In this document: in pieces, positions 18,914 to 27,959 of the stretch | How the letters are laid out: the number at the start of each line of letters is the position of its first letter | How positions within the stretch are numbered: position 1 is the stretch's first letter | NCBI GenBank assembly: GCA_016235255.1 | Contig: JACRLM010000003.1 | Span: 1-54,641, forward strand | DNA: 54,641 nt | Direction of reading: 5' to 3' | DNA from: Nitrospinota bacterium | Lineage (GTDB): Bacteria > Nitrospinota_A > UBA7883 > JACRLM01 | Made by a program: the position numbers and the translations under genes | Notes under the pieces: generated by a model | Seen by the model: only the letters and a program-made list of their open reading frames with translations | Database searches by the model: none | Told to the model about the DNA's origin: nothing

Positions 18914-19542
18914 AGATTAAGGATTTGGCGGTCAAAGTTGACGCCGTTTTAAAGAAGAGGTATCCAGACGCGAAAACGAGCCTCGATTTTTCCACTCCGC
19001 TGGAATTGCTGGTGGCCACCATATTGTCGGCCCAGTGCACGGACGAACGGGTGAACATGGTCACCAAAACGCTTTTTAAAAAATACCGGACGGCGAAGGA
19101 CTACGCCGCCGCCCCCATTGAAAAACTGGAGGAGGACATACGGTCCACCGGGTTTTACAAGAACAAGGCAAAATCATTGAAAGCGTGTAGCGGGGACATA
19201 GTGGAAAAACATGGCGGAAAAGTCCCCTCCACGATGGAGGAGTTGACCAGCCTTCACGGCGTGGGGCGCAAGACCGCCAATGTGGTGCTAGGCGCGGCGT
19301 TCGGTGTGCCGGGGGTGGTGGTGGACACGCACGTGGGGCGCGTCTCCCAACGGCTCGGAATCGCAAAAGAGAAGACGCCGGAGAAGATAGAGATCGAGCT
19401 TATGGACTCCGTGCCGAAAAAGGACTGGACCGGATTTTCGCTGCGGATGATCCATTTCGGGCGCGAATTCTGCCAGGCGAAAAAACCGCGATGCGGGGAA
19501 TGCCCAATTTATGATTTATGCGGATGGGAAGGGAAGAAATAA
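18910..19542 (+). CDS. nth: Endonuclease III
   Basis: This 210-residue DNA glycosylase/AP lyase removes oxidised pyrimidines. The helix-hairpin-helix LHGVGRKTANVV carries the catalytic Lys121, and VVDTHVGR carries the catalytic Asp139. The iron-sulphur loop has Cys188, Cys195, Cys198 and Cys204 in the classic C-x6-C-x2-C-x5-C spacing. Length and motif order are canonical. It is translationally coupled to polX. Confidence 0.97.
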   Translation: MKIKDLAVKVDAVLKKRYPDAKTSLDFSTPLELLVATILSAQCTDERVNMVTKTLFKKYRTAKDYAAAPIEKLEEDIRSTGFYKNKAKSLKACSGDIVEKHGGKVPSTMEELTSLHGVGRKTANVVLGAAFGVPGVVVDTHVGRVSQRLGIAKEKTPEKIEIELMDSVPKKDWTGFSLRMIHFGREFCQAKKPRCGECPIYDLCGWEGKK

Positions 19543-19563
19543 AAAAGGCCGCGTAATACGGCC
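19541..19563 (-). terminator. Intrinsic terminator of the Ala/Lys-rich protein gene
   Basis: Read on the minus strand, GGCCG and CGGCC form a 5-bp stem around a 7-base loop, followed directly by six T residues (19546-19541). It ends transcription from 19587-19997 and lies at the convergent nth stop codon. Confidence 0.75.
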
Positions 19564-19586
19564 AGCCTCCAAGGGGAGCTTTAATC

Positions 19587-19997
19587 TTACGCCACAGCCT
19601 TGAATCCGTCGCTCCCGCTGTAAACGTTGGCGATATTCGCCTGGCTTGCCGGGGTCAACGTGGGGGTGGCGAAGGACTTGGTCTCAGGCTTTGCCCCCTG
19701 CGGCTTTGCCGCTTGCGTCTTCGTGGTCTGGGTTTTTGCGGCGGCCGCCCCAAGTTTGGTCTCTTTTTTTGCCGGAGCGGCGGCGCTGATCCCTTTGCCG
19801 TCGTCTTTCTTGGGAGCGGGAGTGGCCGCGGCGTTTATCTGTTTGCGGCTGGGCTGGGCGGTGAGCGCGAGTTTTTGGATTATGTCAGTCCTAGCCCCTT
19901 CCGGGCCAAGAACCTTGGCTTCCTTGACCTTCGCTTGAAGCGCAAACTCCTCACGCGCCTGAACTAAAGGTGAATTGACCATCCTTCCAACCGCCAT
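19587..19997 (-). CDS. Low-complexity Ala/Lys/Pro-rich protein
   Basis: This 136-residue protein is not recognised. Its first 50 residues are moderately ordered (VQAREEFALQAKVKEAKV). The middle is low-complexity Ala/Lys/Thr/Pro with repeated KTQ and KPQGAKPE units, and the end (SQANIANVYSGSDGFKAVA) is conventional. There is no signal peptide or membrane segment, and it is rich in lysine. A good AAGGAG ribosome site precedes ATG 19997 and a terminator follows the stop, which supports a real single-gene unit. Nucleic-acid or surface binding is possible but unproven. Confidence 0.6.
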   Translation of the reverse strand: MAVGRMVNSPLVQAREEFALQAKVKEAKVLGPEGARTDIIQKLALTAQPSRKQINAAATPAPKKDDGKGISAAAPAKKETKLGAAAAKTQTTKTQAAKPQGAKPETKSFATPTLTPASQANIANVYSGSDGFKAVA

Positions 19998-20227
19998 TTT
20001 GTTTTCTCCTTATTGGAGCAAACCCTGCTTATTCCATGTAGCTTGCAAAGCCGCATGGCGCGCTGGAAAGTTTCCTCACGGCTCTTTCTATCTGATTAAA
20101 TTTAAACGCTATTTGGATGAAATGTCAATGCCTGCGCAATGTTTTGAAATAAAAGGGGATATTTTGCCATCAGGCCTTAGTTAAACCCTGGATTATATAA
20201 AAATCAGGCTGTGATATATTAGAAGCC

Positions 20228-20869
20228 ATGCCGATGAAAAAAGCGATCCTCATCGAAAATATCCCATTTAACATAGACCCGTTGCGCGTTTTGCGTGAAA
20301 TGAAGATCCCGCATATCAAGTCGCTGGACGAAATCACTGAAAGGCCGCTCGCCGCCGCCATCAAAAGGGGGATAGACAAAGCCTACTCTCTTATCGAGGG
20401 CAAAGGAGTGTTCAAAACATACGCCCTGAACGGTGTGCATGGCGAAGAGGTGGAATGTGAGGGCTTCAGCGGTGTTTTCAGGGGGAAACATATGATCAAG
20501 CTGCTGGCCGAATGCGATCACGCGACGCTGCTGGCCTGCACCATCGGGCCAAAGCTGGAAAGCGAGGTCGAGCGCCTGCAAAACAGCGGAGAACTTACGG
20601 AAGCGTTCACCCTGGAAATGATAGGCGGATGGATGGCCGACTACATGGCCGAAAGGGTGGACGAGCGTATAGCGAGGGAAATAAAAAAAGCCGGGTATGT
20701 TGAAACTATGCGGTTCTCCCCCGGCTATGGAGACTGGGGGCTGGAGAACCAGCCGCAGGTGTTGAAAATGGCCGAAGCGGAACGGATCGGCGTCAAGCTC
20801 ACGGAAACGAACATAATGATCCCCCGCAAATCAGTCTCCGCCGTCATCGGCTGGAAACGGGCCGGCTGA
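20228..20869 (+). CDS. Vitamin B12-dependent methionine synthase activation-domain protein
   Basis: This 213-residue protein consists mainly of a fold related to the C-terminal reactivation domain of MetH. The SAM-binding signature RFSPGYGDWGLENQ is followed by IGVKLTETNIMIPRKSVSAVIGW. In bacteria where MetH is split, such stand-alone proteins reductively methylate the cobalamin of a separate methionine synthase. No metH is in the window. Relatives also neighbour corrinoid methyltransferases in anaerobes. Confidence 0.88.
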   Translation: MPMKKAILIENIPFNIDPLRVLREMKIPHIKSLDEITERPLAAAIKRGIDKAYSLIEGKGVFKTYALNGVHGEEVECEGFSGVFRGKHMIKLLAECDHATLLACTIGPKLESEVERLQNSGELTEAFTLEMIGGWMADYMAERVDERIAREIKKAGYVETMRFSPGYGDWGLENQPQVLKMAEAERIGVKLTETNIMIPRKSVSAVIGWKRAG

Positions 20870-20901
20870 CACGGCCCGCCGGGCTGTCCGTTTCACGCAG
20901 G

Positions 20902-21204
20902 TTACGACCCGCTCCCCATCATCGCTTGCATCTCGGCTATCTTTTTCTTGAGGTCTTCCACCTCCGCCTTGGTGGCAAGCCCAGCCTTGTCCAGCGATTT
21001 TTTCACCGCCGTGTCAATGAACTCGGTCAGTTTTTTGCGATGGTCCTCGCCCGCCGTTTCCATCTCCTTAAAAAGCCGCTCACCCTCTTCCTTGCTGGCC
21101 TTGCCCGCTTCCGCAAGGTTGTCCGTGAGCTTTTTAAGGTTTTCCTTGGACAGCCACAAGGCGCCCACTCCGATTTTCGCCGCATCTTTCAGGATTTCAA
21201 ACAT
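20902..21204 (-). CDS. Phasin-like coiled-coil protein
   Basis: This 100-residue all-helical protein has an N-terminal amphipathic or hydrophobic stretch (ILKDAAKIGVGALWLS) followed by charged coiled-coil helices (VEDLKKKIAEMQAMM). It resembles small phasin-family or PHA-granule regulator proteins and, more loosely, UbiK-type accessory factors. It lies 34 bases after the UbiB-like kinase gene in the same direction, a pairing that suggests a shared membrane-lipid or quinone-related function. Assignment rests on overall pattern only. Confidence 0.6.
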   Translation of the reverse strand: MFEILKDAAKIGVGALWLSKENLKKLTDNLAEAGKASKEEGERLFKEMETAGEDHRKKLTEFIDTAVKKSLDKAGLATKAEVEDLKKKIAEMQAMMGSGS

Positions 21205-21238
21205 AAGCCCTCCTTTTAGCCGGATTTATTAACGACCG

Positions 21239-22897
21239 TCACTCAAGCCTTCCTGACACCATTATCGCCCATAAAATGCGTAATCCCATAAAAAGCGACA
21301 CCGCATATCCCAACATCCCAAGCGCCGAAAGGCCTAATATCTTCGGCGGCACCCCGGCGCTTAAAACCATCGAGGAACCCACGAAAAGGGCCGCCGTCAG
21401 TATGCCGAACACAAGCCTGTTTGCCGAATGCTCCAGCCCCCGGTGCTCCATGTGTATCTCAAGCGTCTCCTTGCGGAACCGCTCAAGTATGTCCACCATG
21501 GCCGGCGGCACGTATTCCAGGAAGTCCCGCATCGACTCCGCCATCCTGCGCGCCTTGTTTAATTTCCGCAGAGGTGAGGAGATAGCCGCCCCGAAGCTCC
21601 TTTCGTAGGGCTTGATTAGCGACACCAGGCTGAACTTCGGTTCCAGCGCCCTGTTCGTCCCCTCCAGCGTCACCAGTGTTTTCATGAGCATCACCGCTTC
21701 CGCCGGAAGGATGATGTGCCGCCTGTGGATGATGGAAATGGCCTCGTTGAGCGCGTCTGAAAGCCGCAGGCTGGCGACAGGGATTGCCCCATAGTAGGAT
21801 ATGAAATCGGCAAGTTCCGTTCCAAGGGCGCTCTGGTCGAAATCCGGAGGGAGCGATCCGATCTTCACAATTATCCTGACAAGCCTGTCAGAGTCGCCTG
21901 AAATCACCGCCGGAACAAGTTCCTCGATGTACTCACGTATCCGCGCTGAAAGCCTTCCGGCCATTCCAAAGTCCAGCAGCGCCACTTTGCCGTCCTCGGT
22001 GACAAGGATGTTGCCGGGGTGCGGATCGGCGTGGTAGAACCCTGTCCCGAAGATCATCGCCAGGTATATCCTCGCCACCTTCTCGGCGATCCGCTGCAGG
22101 TCAACCCCTTTTTTCAAAAGCTCGTCCGGCCTGCTTAAGAACGTTCCGTCCAGCCATTCCATCACCAGCGTTTTGGAAGAGGTCAGGTCATCGTAAACCT
22201 TCGGTATCTTGACAGAAGGGTCGCCGGAAAGGTCATCGGCCAGATTGGCTATGTTGCGCGCCTCTCTCTGGAAATCCATCTCGCGGGTGAGGGTCCTTGC
22301 AAACTGGGCCACGGTTTCCTTTGGCCGGAAATGGCGCGATTCCTCCACGTAGGACTCCAGGAACGACGCGATGTCCAGCAATATCTCCATATCCGTGGCT
22401 ATCATTTTTTCAATGCCCGGATGGCGCACTTTCACGGCCACTTTCTCGCCCGTCTTAAGCCATGCCACATGGACCTGCCCGATGGACCCGGATGCCACGG
22501 CCTTGGGCTCGAACTTGTCAAAAACGTCCTCCACGCTTTTGCCCAGTTCCGATTCGATGACGTTTTTGACCAAATCGTATGGGTCCGCGTCCACGTCGGC
22601 CTGGAGTTTTTTCAACTCTTCGGAGAGGGGTATCCCGGCGATGTCCGGCCGCACGGAGAGTATCTGGCCGAACTTGATGAACGTGGGCCCAAGCTCGATG
22701 AGGGCGAGGCGGATACGTTCCTCGGTGGAAAGGTTCAAAAGCTCCCTGGGGGAGCCTCGCTGCAGTATTTCGCGGGCGAAATCGAACTCCACCCGGTGGG
22801 CCCAGTCCGCCAGGCCGTAGCGCACCAGTACCGTGATTATTTCACGGTATCTGGCGATGTGCCTGCCGGCGCGGGACAGCCTCACTCCTATGGCCAT
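21239..22897 (-). CDS. ABC1/AarF/UbiB-like atypical kinase
   Basis: This 552-residue member of the UbiB/COQ8 family has the signature N-terminal extension FIKFGQILSVRPD (KxGQ motif), the alanine-rich loop AVASGSIGQVH replacing the usual glycine loop, the lysine AVKVRHPG, the catalytic HADPHPGN and the metal-binding LLDFGM. Two predicted C-terminal membrane helices (LVFGILTAALFVGSSMVL and LGMLGYAVSLFMGLRIL) anchor it. UbiB proteins support ubiquinone synthesis or lipid handling through ATPase activity. It is followed by a small phasin-like gene. Confidence 0.92.
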   Translation of the reverse strand: MAIGVRLSRAGRHIARYREIITVLVRYGLADWAHRVEFDFAREILQRGSPRELLNLSTEERIRLALIELGPTFIKFGQILSVRPDIAGIPLSEELKKLQADVDADPYDLVKNVIESELGKSVEDVFDKFEPKAVASGSIGQVHVAWLKTGEKVAVKVRHPGIEKMIATDMEILLDIASFLESYVEESRHFRPKETVAQFARTLTREMDFQREARNIANLADDLSGDPSVKIPKVYDDLTSSKTLVMEWLDGTFLSRPDELLKKGVDLQRIAEKVARIYLAMIFGTGFYHADPHPGNILVTEDGKVALLDFGMAGRLSARIREYIEELVPAVISGDSDRLVRIIVKIGSLPPDFDQSALGTELADFISYYGAIPVASLRLSDALNEAISIIHRRHIILPAEAVMLMKTLVTLEGTNRALEPKFSLVSLIKPYERSFGAAISSPLRKLNKARRMAESMRDFLEYVPPAMVDILERFRKETLEIHMEHRGLEHSANRLVFGILTAALFVGSSMVLSAGVPPKILGLSALGMLGYAVSLFMGLRILWAIMVSGRLE

Positions 22898-22931
22898 GGT
22901 ATGGCGTCCAGTTGGATTTTTACTGCCATGA

Positions 22932-23615
22932 TTATACCATCCGGCCGCGTATAATTTCCGCCGCCCGGGTCAATGACCGCATATCTTTTATATTCCAGAC
23001 GAGGATGAAGTCCGACTCCGCCCGGGTGGGCAAGATGTATTTTTCAAAGCCCGGCTCCACGGTATCGTTGAACTGGCGGATGACGGACTGCTCGCACCTC
23101 CCCCGTTCCAACGTGTCCCGGGCGATCCGTCTTTTCAGCCGCACATCCCTGTCCGCGTCCACAAACAATCGAAAGTCCAGAAGAGGCTGTATTGCGGCGG
23201 GGTGGAAAAGGAGTATCCCCTCCACGATGACAAGCCGGGCATGGGGGACCGGCTCCGCGTTCTGGATGGCCGCGTGGTTGGCGTAATCATAAATGGGCAT
23301 CGCTATCCCCTCGCCGCGCCGCAATGTGGCCAGGTCTTCGGCCAGCAGCGAAAAGTTTAGCGCTTCCGGTTCGTCGTAATTTATCCTTGCGCGCTCTTCG
23401 GCGGATAGTGAGCTACGGTCAAGAAAATAGCGGTCCACGCCGATCACAAGGGGGGAGATATCGGCCATCATCTCCGCCAGCAGGTTGGCCACCATGGTCT
23501 TGCCCGCCGCCGATCCGCCGGAGATCCCGACGATGAAAGTTTTGCGGGGATTTCCGGTAAAAGATGCGTCCAATTTAAATAGTCTCCCAATCAGCGTATG
23601 CCGAAGGGTCATCAT
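22932..23615 (-). CDS. Uridine kinase-like P-loop protein
   Basis: This protein of about 227 residues belongs to the uridine kinase/phosphoribulokinase group. The Walker A loop is GISGGSAAGKT, followed by VIGVDRYFLDRS, YDEPEALNFSLL, MPIYDYANH, VIVEGILLFHP, FVDADRDVRLKRRIARDTLERGR and a short C-terminus. It probably phosphorylates uridine/cytidine, though the substrate is not certain for this divergent sequence. The start is uncertain: ATG 23615 is used here, but a TTG at 23573 has a better ribosome site (GGGAG, ten bases upstream). With ATG 23615 its 5' end lies only 17 bases from the divergent ferredoxin start. Confidence 0.8.
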   Translation of the reverse strand: MMTLRHTLIGRLFKLDASFTGNPRKTFIVGISGGSAAGKTMVANLLAEMMADISPLVIGVDRYFLDRSSLSAEERARINYDEPEALNFSLLAEDLATLRRGEGIAMPIYDYANHAAIQNAEPVPHARLVIVEGILLFHPAAIQPLLDFRLFVDADRDVRLKRRIARDTLERGRCEQSVIRQFNDTVEPGFEKYILPTRAESDFILVWNIKDMRSLTRAAEIIRGRMV

Positions 23616-23632
23616 AATGTAAAATTGAACGT

Positions 23633-24265
23633 ATGGATAACAAGCTTTCAAACCGGCGCCAGTGGTTCCGCGACGGCGTAAACTTCCTCGGCCGGGCGGT
23701 GATGGAGTTCAACGACGCCGCGAAGGACACCGTAGAAGTGACGGATGATTTGCCGCGACATAATCCGCTGGATCCCGCGCGCGGTTTCCTGCGCCCCCCC
23801 GGTGCGATAGCGGAGACTGAATTTGTTGTCCGGTGCGACAAATGCGGCGACTGCGTGAAAGCCTGCCCCGAAGGAGTTTTGTTTGCGGCAACCGCCCAAA
23901 GCGGGGCCATGGAGGGATATCCGGTATTCGACCCGGCGCGCAAGGCCTGCTTTCTTTGTTCGCCCCTGCATTGTGTGAACGCGTGCAAGGCAGGCGCGCT
24001 AAATCCGGTGGCGGACATAAGCGAGCTTGCAATGGGCAAGGCCAGGATGAATCCGGCCAAATGCAAGGCCAGCGAAGGGGATGAGTGCCGCCTGTGCCAC
24101 GACTTCTGCCCGTTGTCCGGCAGGGCGGTGATATTGCTCGGCGGCCGGGCGGCCATACAGGCGTCCGAATGCGTCGGCTGCGGCCAATGCGAGTATCATT
24201 GCCTGCACAACGCCGGGCGCGGGGCTATCACCACATTGCCGAGAATTTCGGGCATGGCGGTCTGA
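23633..24265 (+). CDS. NapG/MauM-like ferredoxin with four 4Fe-4S motifs
   Basis: This 210-residue iron-sulphur protein has four cysteine sets: 68/71/74/78 (CDKCGDCVKACP), 106/109/114/118 (CFLCSPLHCVNACK), 144 with 152/155/159 (CRLCHDFCP) and 180/183/186/190 (CVGCGQCEYHC). That fits four 4Fe-4S clusters as in NapG/MauM/NapF proteins. The N-terminus NRRQWFRDGVNFLGR recalls a twin-arginine motif but lacks the hydrophobic core, so the protein is probably cytoplasmic. There is no nitrate reductase or methylamine dehydrogenase in the window, so the electron partner is unknown. Confidence 0.9.
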   Translation: MDNKLSNRRQWFRDGVNFLGRAVMEFNDAAKDTVEVTDDLPRHNPLDPARGFLRPPGAIAETEFVVRCDKCGDCVKACPEGVLFAATAQSGAMEGYPVFDPARKACFLCSPLHCVNACKAGALNPVADISELAMGKARMNPAKCKASEGDECRLCHDFCPLSGRAVILLGGRAAIQASECVGCGQCEYHCLHNAGRGAITTLPRISGMAV

Positions 24266-24335
24266 AAAGAGGCGCGATTGCCCCGTGGTTCCTTTGCGTG
24301 TATCATAAACCGTTACAAATTATTCAAGCGGCGTT

Positions 24336-25889
24336 TTGACTTCCAACAAAACTAAAATACTGGTTGTCGGAGGCGACAACGGCAGGCGCGAGGCCATCAA
24401 GCGGGCCTTTCAAAGCGCCGGGGGCGCGCGGTTCAACATCGAGTTCCGCTCCTTTGCCCGGACGGCGGGAGTCCGTTCCACGCCACCGGACTTCGCCGCG
24501 GCCATCGTGGACTTTGAGACCGATCCCAAAGAAGCGGCCCACGCCGCCTTTCTACTGCGCTCGGCCCGGGCGGAAATGGGGATTGCGGTGATCGTCCCCT
24601 CCCTTGAATTCCAGACTCCCGTGGAGGCGCTCGACCTCGGGCTCGGCCCGGTGGTGATTTCCGACGAGGAAGGGATCGCGTCGCTTCCGGCCATCGCCGA
24701 GGCGATGACAAACGGAGATGAGCAGGCAGGGTCCGTTTCGGCCAGCAGCGCGCTGCGCGTGCGCAATCAGGAACTGCGCGACATAACCGACTCCTTGGCG
24801 CGCCAGAGCGTCCACCTGATCCATTTGCGGAACGAGCTGGCCGCGGAGAAAAGCAAGCTGGAGACAGTTATCAACGGTATGACCGACGGGGTGATATTCT
24901 TTGACGTTGACGGCAGGCTGGAGATGATAAATCCCGTGGCCACGGCCATTTTTCCCAGCCTTGACGCGGACGGGTATCCCGTAAAAGATGATTTTATCAA
25001 AACGATCGGGCGTGATGCGGCCGCCGAAAACAGGAAGGGGGATGACAAAGCCCACTCTTTTGACGCCATGATCGGCGGCAAGGCGTACAGGATCCGCCAG
25101 GCGGATGTGACGGACGCGTCGGGAAGCCCCGCCGGCTCGCTGATAATGCTGATGGACATAACCGCCGACAAGGAATATGAAAAGCTCAAGAACGATTTCA
25201 CAAGTATGATCTCGCACGAGCTTCGCACGCCCCTTACCTCCATAGGCGCCGCCGTGGACAACTTTATAAGCGGAGCGCTTGGCGAAGTGACGGAAAACCA
25301 GCTCAAGTTCCTGGAGATGATCAGACGGAACGTGGACCGCCAGCAGGCGCTTATAGACGACCTTCTGGACATAGCCAAGTTCGAGGCGGGGCAGATGGAG
25401 CTTTGCGCCGAGATGTACAGCCTGCCGTGGGTTGTGAACTCATGTGTAGAGCAGTTTTCACTTGCCTACAAAGACCGCAAAATATCGCTGGAAACGCGGG
25501 CGCAACCGGATTTCCCCAAAGTCAGATGCGACCACAGGCTAATGACCCAGGCGGTCAACAACCTGCTTTCCAACGCGCTCAAGTTCACCGAAGATGGGGG
25601 ATCGGTGGTGGCGGCGGTTTTGCCGGAGGAGCATGACGGGACGCCGATGGCCTGCGTCTGTGTTTCGGACACCGGCATCGGCATCCCGCACGGGCAGCGG
25701 GAGCGTATATTCGACAAGTACACCCAGTTGGACAGCTCCACCCGCAGGCGGTATTCGGGCACCGGGCTGGGGCTGGCTGTTGTCCGTGAAATCATGAAGG
25801 CCCACGGAGGTTTCGCGGCCGTGGAAAGCGAACCGGGCAAAGGGAGCGTATTCAAGCTGTTTTTACCAATAAGGGGCGAGGCGGCATGA
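24336..25889 (+). CDS. Sensor histidine kinase with N-terminal receiver-like domain and PAS domain
   Basis: This 517-residue cytoplasmic kinase has a divergent receiver-like domain at residues 1-125 (KILVVGGDNGRREAIKRAF, FAAAIVDFETDP), a linking helix, and a PAS domain near 170-270 (INGMTDGVIFFDVDGRLEMIN). The HisKA domain has the phospho-acceptor His294 in SHELRTPL. The ATPase domain has NLLSNALKFT, VSDTGIGIP, FDKYTQ and GTGLGLAVVREI. No transmembrane segment is visible. The start is TTG 24336, the only start that keeps the N-terminal beta strand. The stop overlaps the response-regulator gene by four bases. Confidence 0.92.
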   Translation: MTSNKTKILVVGGDNGRREAIKRAFQSAGGARFNIEFRSFARTAGVRSTPPDFAAAIVDFETDPKEAAHAAFLLRSARAEMGIAVIVPSLEFQTPVEALDLGLGPVVISDEEGIASLPAIAEAMTNGDEQAGSVSASSALRVRNQELRDITDSLARQSVHLIHLRNELAAEKSKLETVINGMTDGVIFFDVDGRLEMINPVATAIFPSLDADGYPVKDDFIKTIGRDAAAENRKGDDKAHSFDAMIGGKAYRIRQADVTDASGSPAGSLIMLMDITADKEYEKLKNDFTSMISHELRTPLTSIGAAVDNFISGALGEVTENQLKFLEMIRRNVDRQQALIDDLLDIAKFEAGQMELCAEMYSLPWVVNSCVEQFSLAYKDRKISLETRAQPDFPKVRCDHRLMTQAVNNLLSNALKFTEDGGSVVAAVLPEEHDGTPMACVCVSDTGIGIPHGQRERIFDKYTQLDSSTRRRYSGTGLGLAVVREIMKAHGGFAAVESEPGKGSVFKLFLPIRGEAA

Positions 25890-27256
25890 AAAAATCAACC
25901 ATCATGATCGTTGACGACGAGGAAGACATACGGCTAAACCTTGCCACTGCGCTGGGGCCGGAAGGTTACGAGGTTGTATGCGTTGAAAATGGCGACAAGG
26001 CGCTGGGAATGCTTGATGATGTGCGGCCCGGCCTTGTGATACTGGACATAATGATGCCGGGGCTGGACGGATACGAGGTGTGCCGCCGCATCAAGGAAAG
26101 CGGCCCGCAGAGCCCGGCGGTGGTCTTCGCCTCCGCGCTGCGGAAGACCCGGAACAAGGTGGAGGGGCTGGACCTGGGGGCGGACGACTATATAACCAAA
26201 CCGTTCAACCTGGCCGAACTTAAAGCCAAGATCAGGTCCATATTCCGTGCGCAGGAAAGCCACAGGCAGTTGCTGGCGCTGGTGGACTTTTCCCGTTCGG
26301 TCAACTCCATAGATCCCGCCGCCCTGGGCGCCGCCTTCGCCGCAAGGTTTGGAGAGCTTGTGGAGGCCAACCTTTTTTCGCTGTTCTACCTGGAAGAGGA
26401 GGGGGGTGAGCTCAAGCTCGTAGGCCACAATCATTCAGAAAAAGAAATGGACGGGCTTTCTCTGCCCGCCGCCGAATCGCCGATCATGGCGGCGGCGCTT
26501 TCGGCCGGGAACGAGATAATGGTGGACAATTTCGCAACGACCCCATACGCCACCGGGGCCAGGCGCCCGAAATACACAGACGGGTATGCCATGTGCATCC
26601 CCCTTTCGGCCGGGGGTGAGTTTGTGGGGGTCATCAACGTCAGCGGGGGCGGAGCCGGATTTTTCATGAAAGATGATTTCGGCGTTCTGCGGCTTATGGC
26701 GGAGATCACCGCCGCATCCCTGGGCAATTGCAGGATGCACTCCCGGATAAACAGGCTCGCGGTCACCGACGGGCTCACAAAGGTGTTCAACCACCAGCAT
26801 TTCCACAACCTGCTGGCGCTGGAATTCGAGCGGGCCAAAAGGTTTGGCCAGGACCTTTCATGCGTAATGCTGGACGTCGATTTTTTCAAGCGTATCAACG
26901 ACACGTATGGGCATCAGGCAGGCGACACGGTGTTGCGGCATATCGCCGCAAAGCTGATGGGCCATCTTCGCAAGATAGACGTGGTGGCGCGGTACGGCGG
27001 CGAGGAGTTCGCCATCCTCCTCCCCCAGACAAATATCAAGGCGGCCGTGGCCGTGGCCGAAAGGATACGCGAAGACGTGGGCGCGAATCCGGTGGTCACC
27101 GAGGCTGGCTCCATCGGCGTCACGGTGTCCATGGGAGTGTCGGACATGACGGTGAAAGGGGTCAAAAAGGAGGCGGACCTGATCAAGAAGGCCGACGAGG
27201 CCCTTTACGCCGCCAAGCATGAAGGCAGGAACAGGACCAAGGTGCTATTGGCATGA
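25886..27256 (+). CDS. Response regulator, REC-GAF-GGDEF diguanylate cyclase
   Basis: This 456-residue output partner of the preceding kinase has a receiver domain at 1-120 with acceptor Asp54 and Lys105, a GAF domain at about 130-290, and a GGDEF domain at about 300-456. The active-site loop reads GGEEF (371-375), and the product-inhibition site RKID is at 362-365, so it should be an active, feedback-inhibited c-di-GMP synthase. DVDFFKRINDTYGHQAGD is the metal-binding region. The four-base overlap with the kinase indicates one two-component system. Confidence 0.95.
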   Translation: MKKSTIMIVDDEEDIRLNLATALGPEGYEVVCVENGDKALGMLDDVRPGLVILDIMMPGLDGYEVCRRIKESGPQSPAVVFASALRKTRNKVEGLDLGADDYITKPFNLAELKAKIRSIFRAQESHRQLLALVDFSRSVNSIDPAALGAAFAARFGELVEANLFSLFYLEEEGGELKLVGHNHSEKEMDGLSLPAAESPIMAAALSAGNEIMVDNFATTPYATGARRPKYTDGYAMCIPLSAGGEFVGVINVSGGGAGFFMKDDFGVLRLMAEITAASLGNCRMHSRINRLAVTDGLTKVFNHQHFHNLLALEFERAKRFGQDLSCVMLDVDFFKRINDTYGHQAGDTVLRHIAAKLMGHLRKIDVVARYGGEEFAILLPQTNIKAAVAVAERIREDVGANPVVTEAGSIGVTVSMGVSDMTVKGVKKEADLIKKADEALYAAKHEGRNRTKVLLA

Positions 27257-27302
27257 TTACCGGCGCCGCTTCTTTCAACTTTACATTCAGGATTCCCGGT
27301 AA

Positions 27303-27959
27303 ATGACCATGCTGGCGGCCGCGTTGATCGCAAGTTATCTGGCCGGATCGATCCCCACAGCCCTCATCGCGGGCAAAATGGCTGGCGGGATAGACATACG
27401 AAAGCACGGCAGCGGCAACGCCGGGGCGACCAACGTGTACCGGCTGTTCGGGATGAAGCCGTACCTTGCCGTGCTCTCCTTGGACATGTTCAAAGGATTC
27501 ATCGCGGTCACCTTGATTGCCCCGTTTGGCGCGGGAATTCTTTCCGGGGAGAGGACGGCGCTGTATTGCGGCCTTGCGGCGGTGGCCGGGCATATATGGA
27601 CAGTGTTCGCCGGATTCAAGGGGGGCAAAGGGGTGGCCACTGCGGCCGGAATATTTTTAGGACTAAGCCCGGTGGTCACACTGCTGGCGGTGGCCATTTA
27701 CCTGGCCGTGACGCTTACCACCAAATACGTGTCGCTAGGCTCCATGACAGCGGCCATAAGCGCGCCGATACTGCTTCTGCTGGACAAGTCGCTTTTTCAT
27801 CCCACGCTGCCAGCGGAGCTTGCCGGAGCCGGTGTTGCGTTGGCGGCGCTCATCGTTTTTACACATAGGGAAAATATCAAGAGGCTGTTAAAGGGAGAAG
27901 AGCGCAAGACCGATTTTCTTGAAAGTTTCAAAAGCAAATCCACCGGCCAATCATCCTGA
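27303..27959 (+). CDS. plsY: Glycerol-3-phosphate acyltransferase PlsY
   Basis: This 218-residue integral membrane acyltransferase transfers acyl groups from acyl-phosphate to glycerol-3-phosphate, the first step of phospholipid synthesis. PlsY signatures are AGSIPTALI, KHGSGNAGATNVYR and FAGFKGGKGVAT, with five hydrophobic helices. Its acyl-phosphate supplier PlsX is encoded at 47.6 kb in this window. It follows the GGDEF gene by 46 bases and may share its transcript. Confidence 0.95.
   Translation: MTMLAAALIASYLAGSIPTALIAGKMAGGIDIRKHGSGNAGATNVYRLFGMKPYLAVLSLDMFKGFIAVTLIAPFGAGILSGERTALYCGLAAVAGHIWTVFAGFKGGKGVATAAGIFLGLSPVVTLLAVAIYLAVTLTTKYVSLGSMTAAISAPILLLLDKSLFHPTLPAELAGAGVALAALIVFTHRENIKRLLKGEERKTDFLESFKSKSTGQSS

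Noticed and set aside
20871..20890. GC-rich hairpin between convergent genes after the MetH-activation gene
   Set aside because: A 7-bp stem with a G-T pair and no T-tail on either strand; termination not supported.
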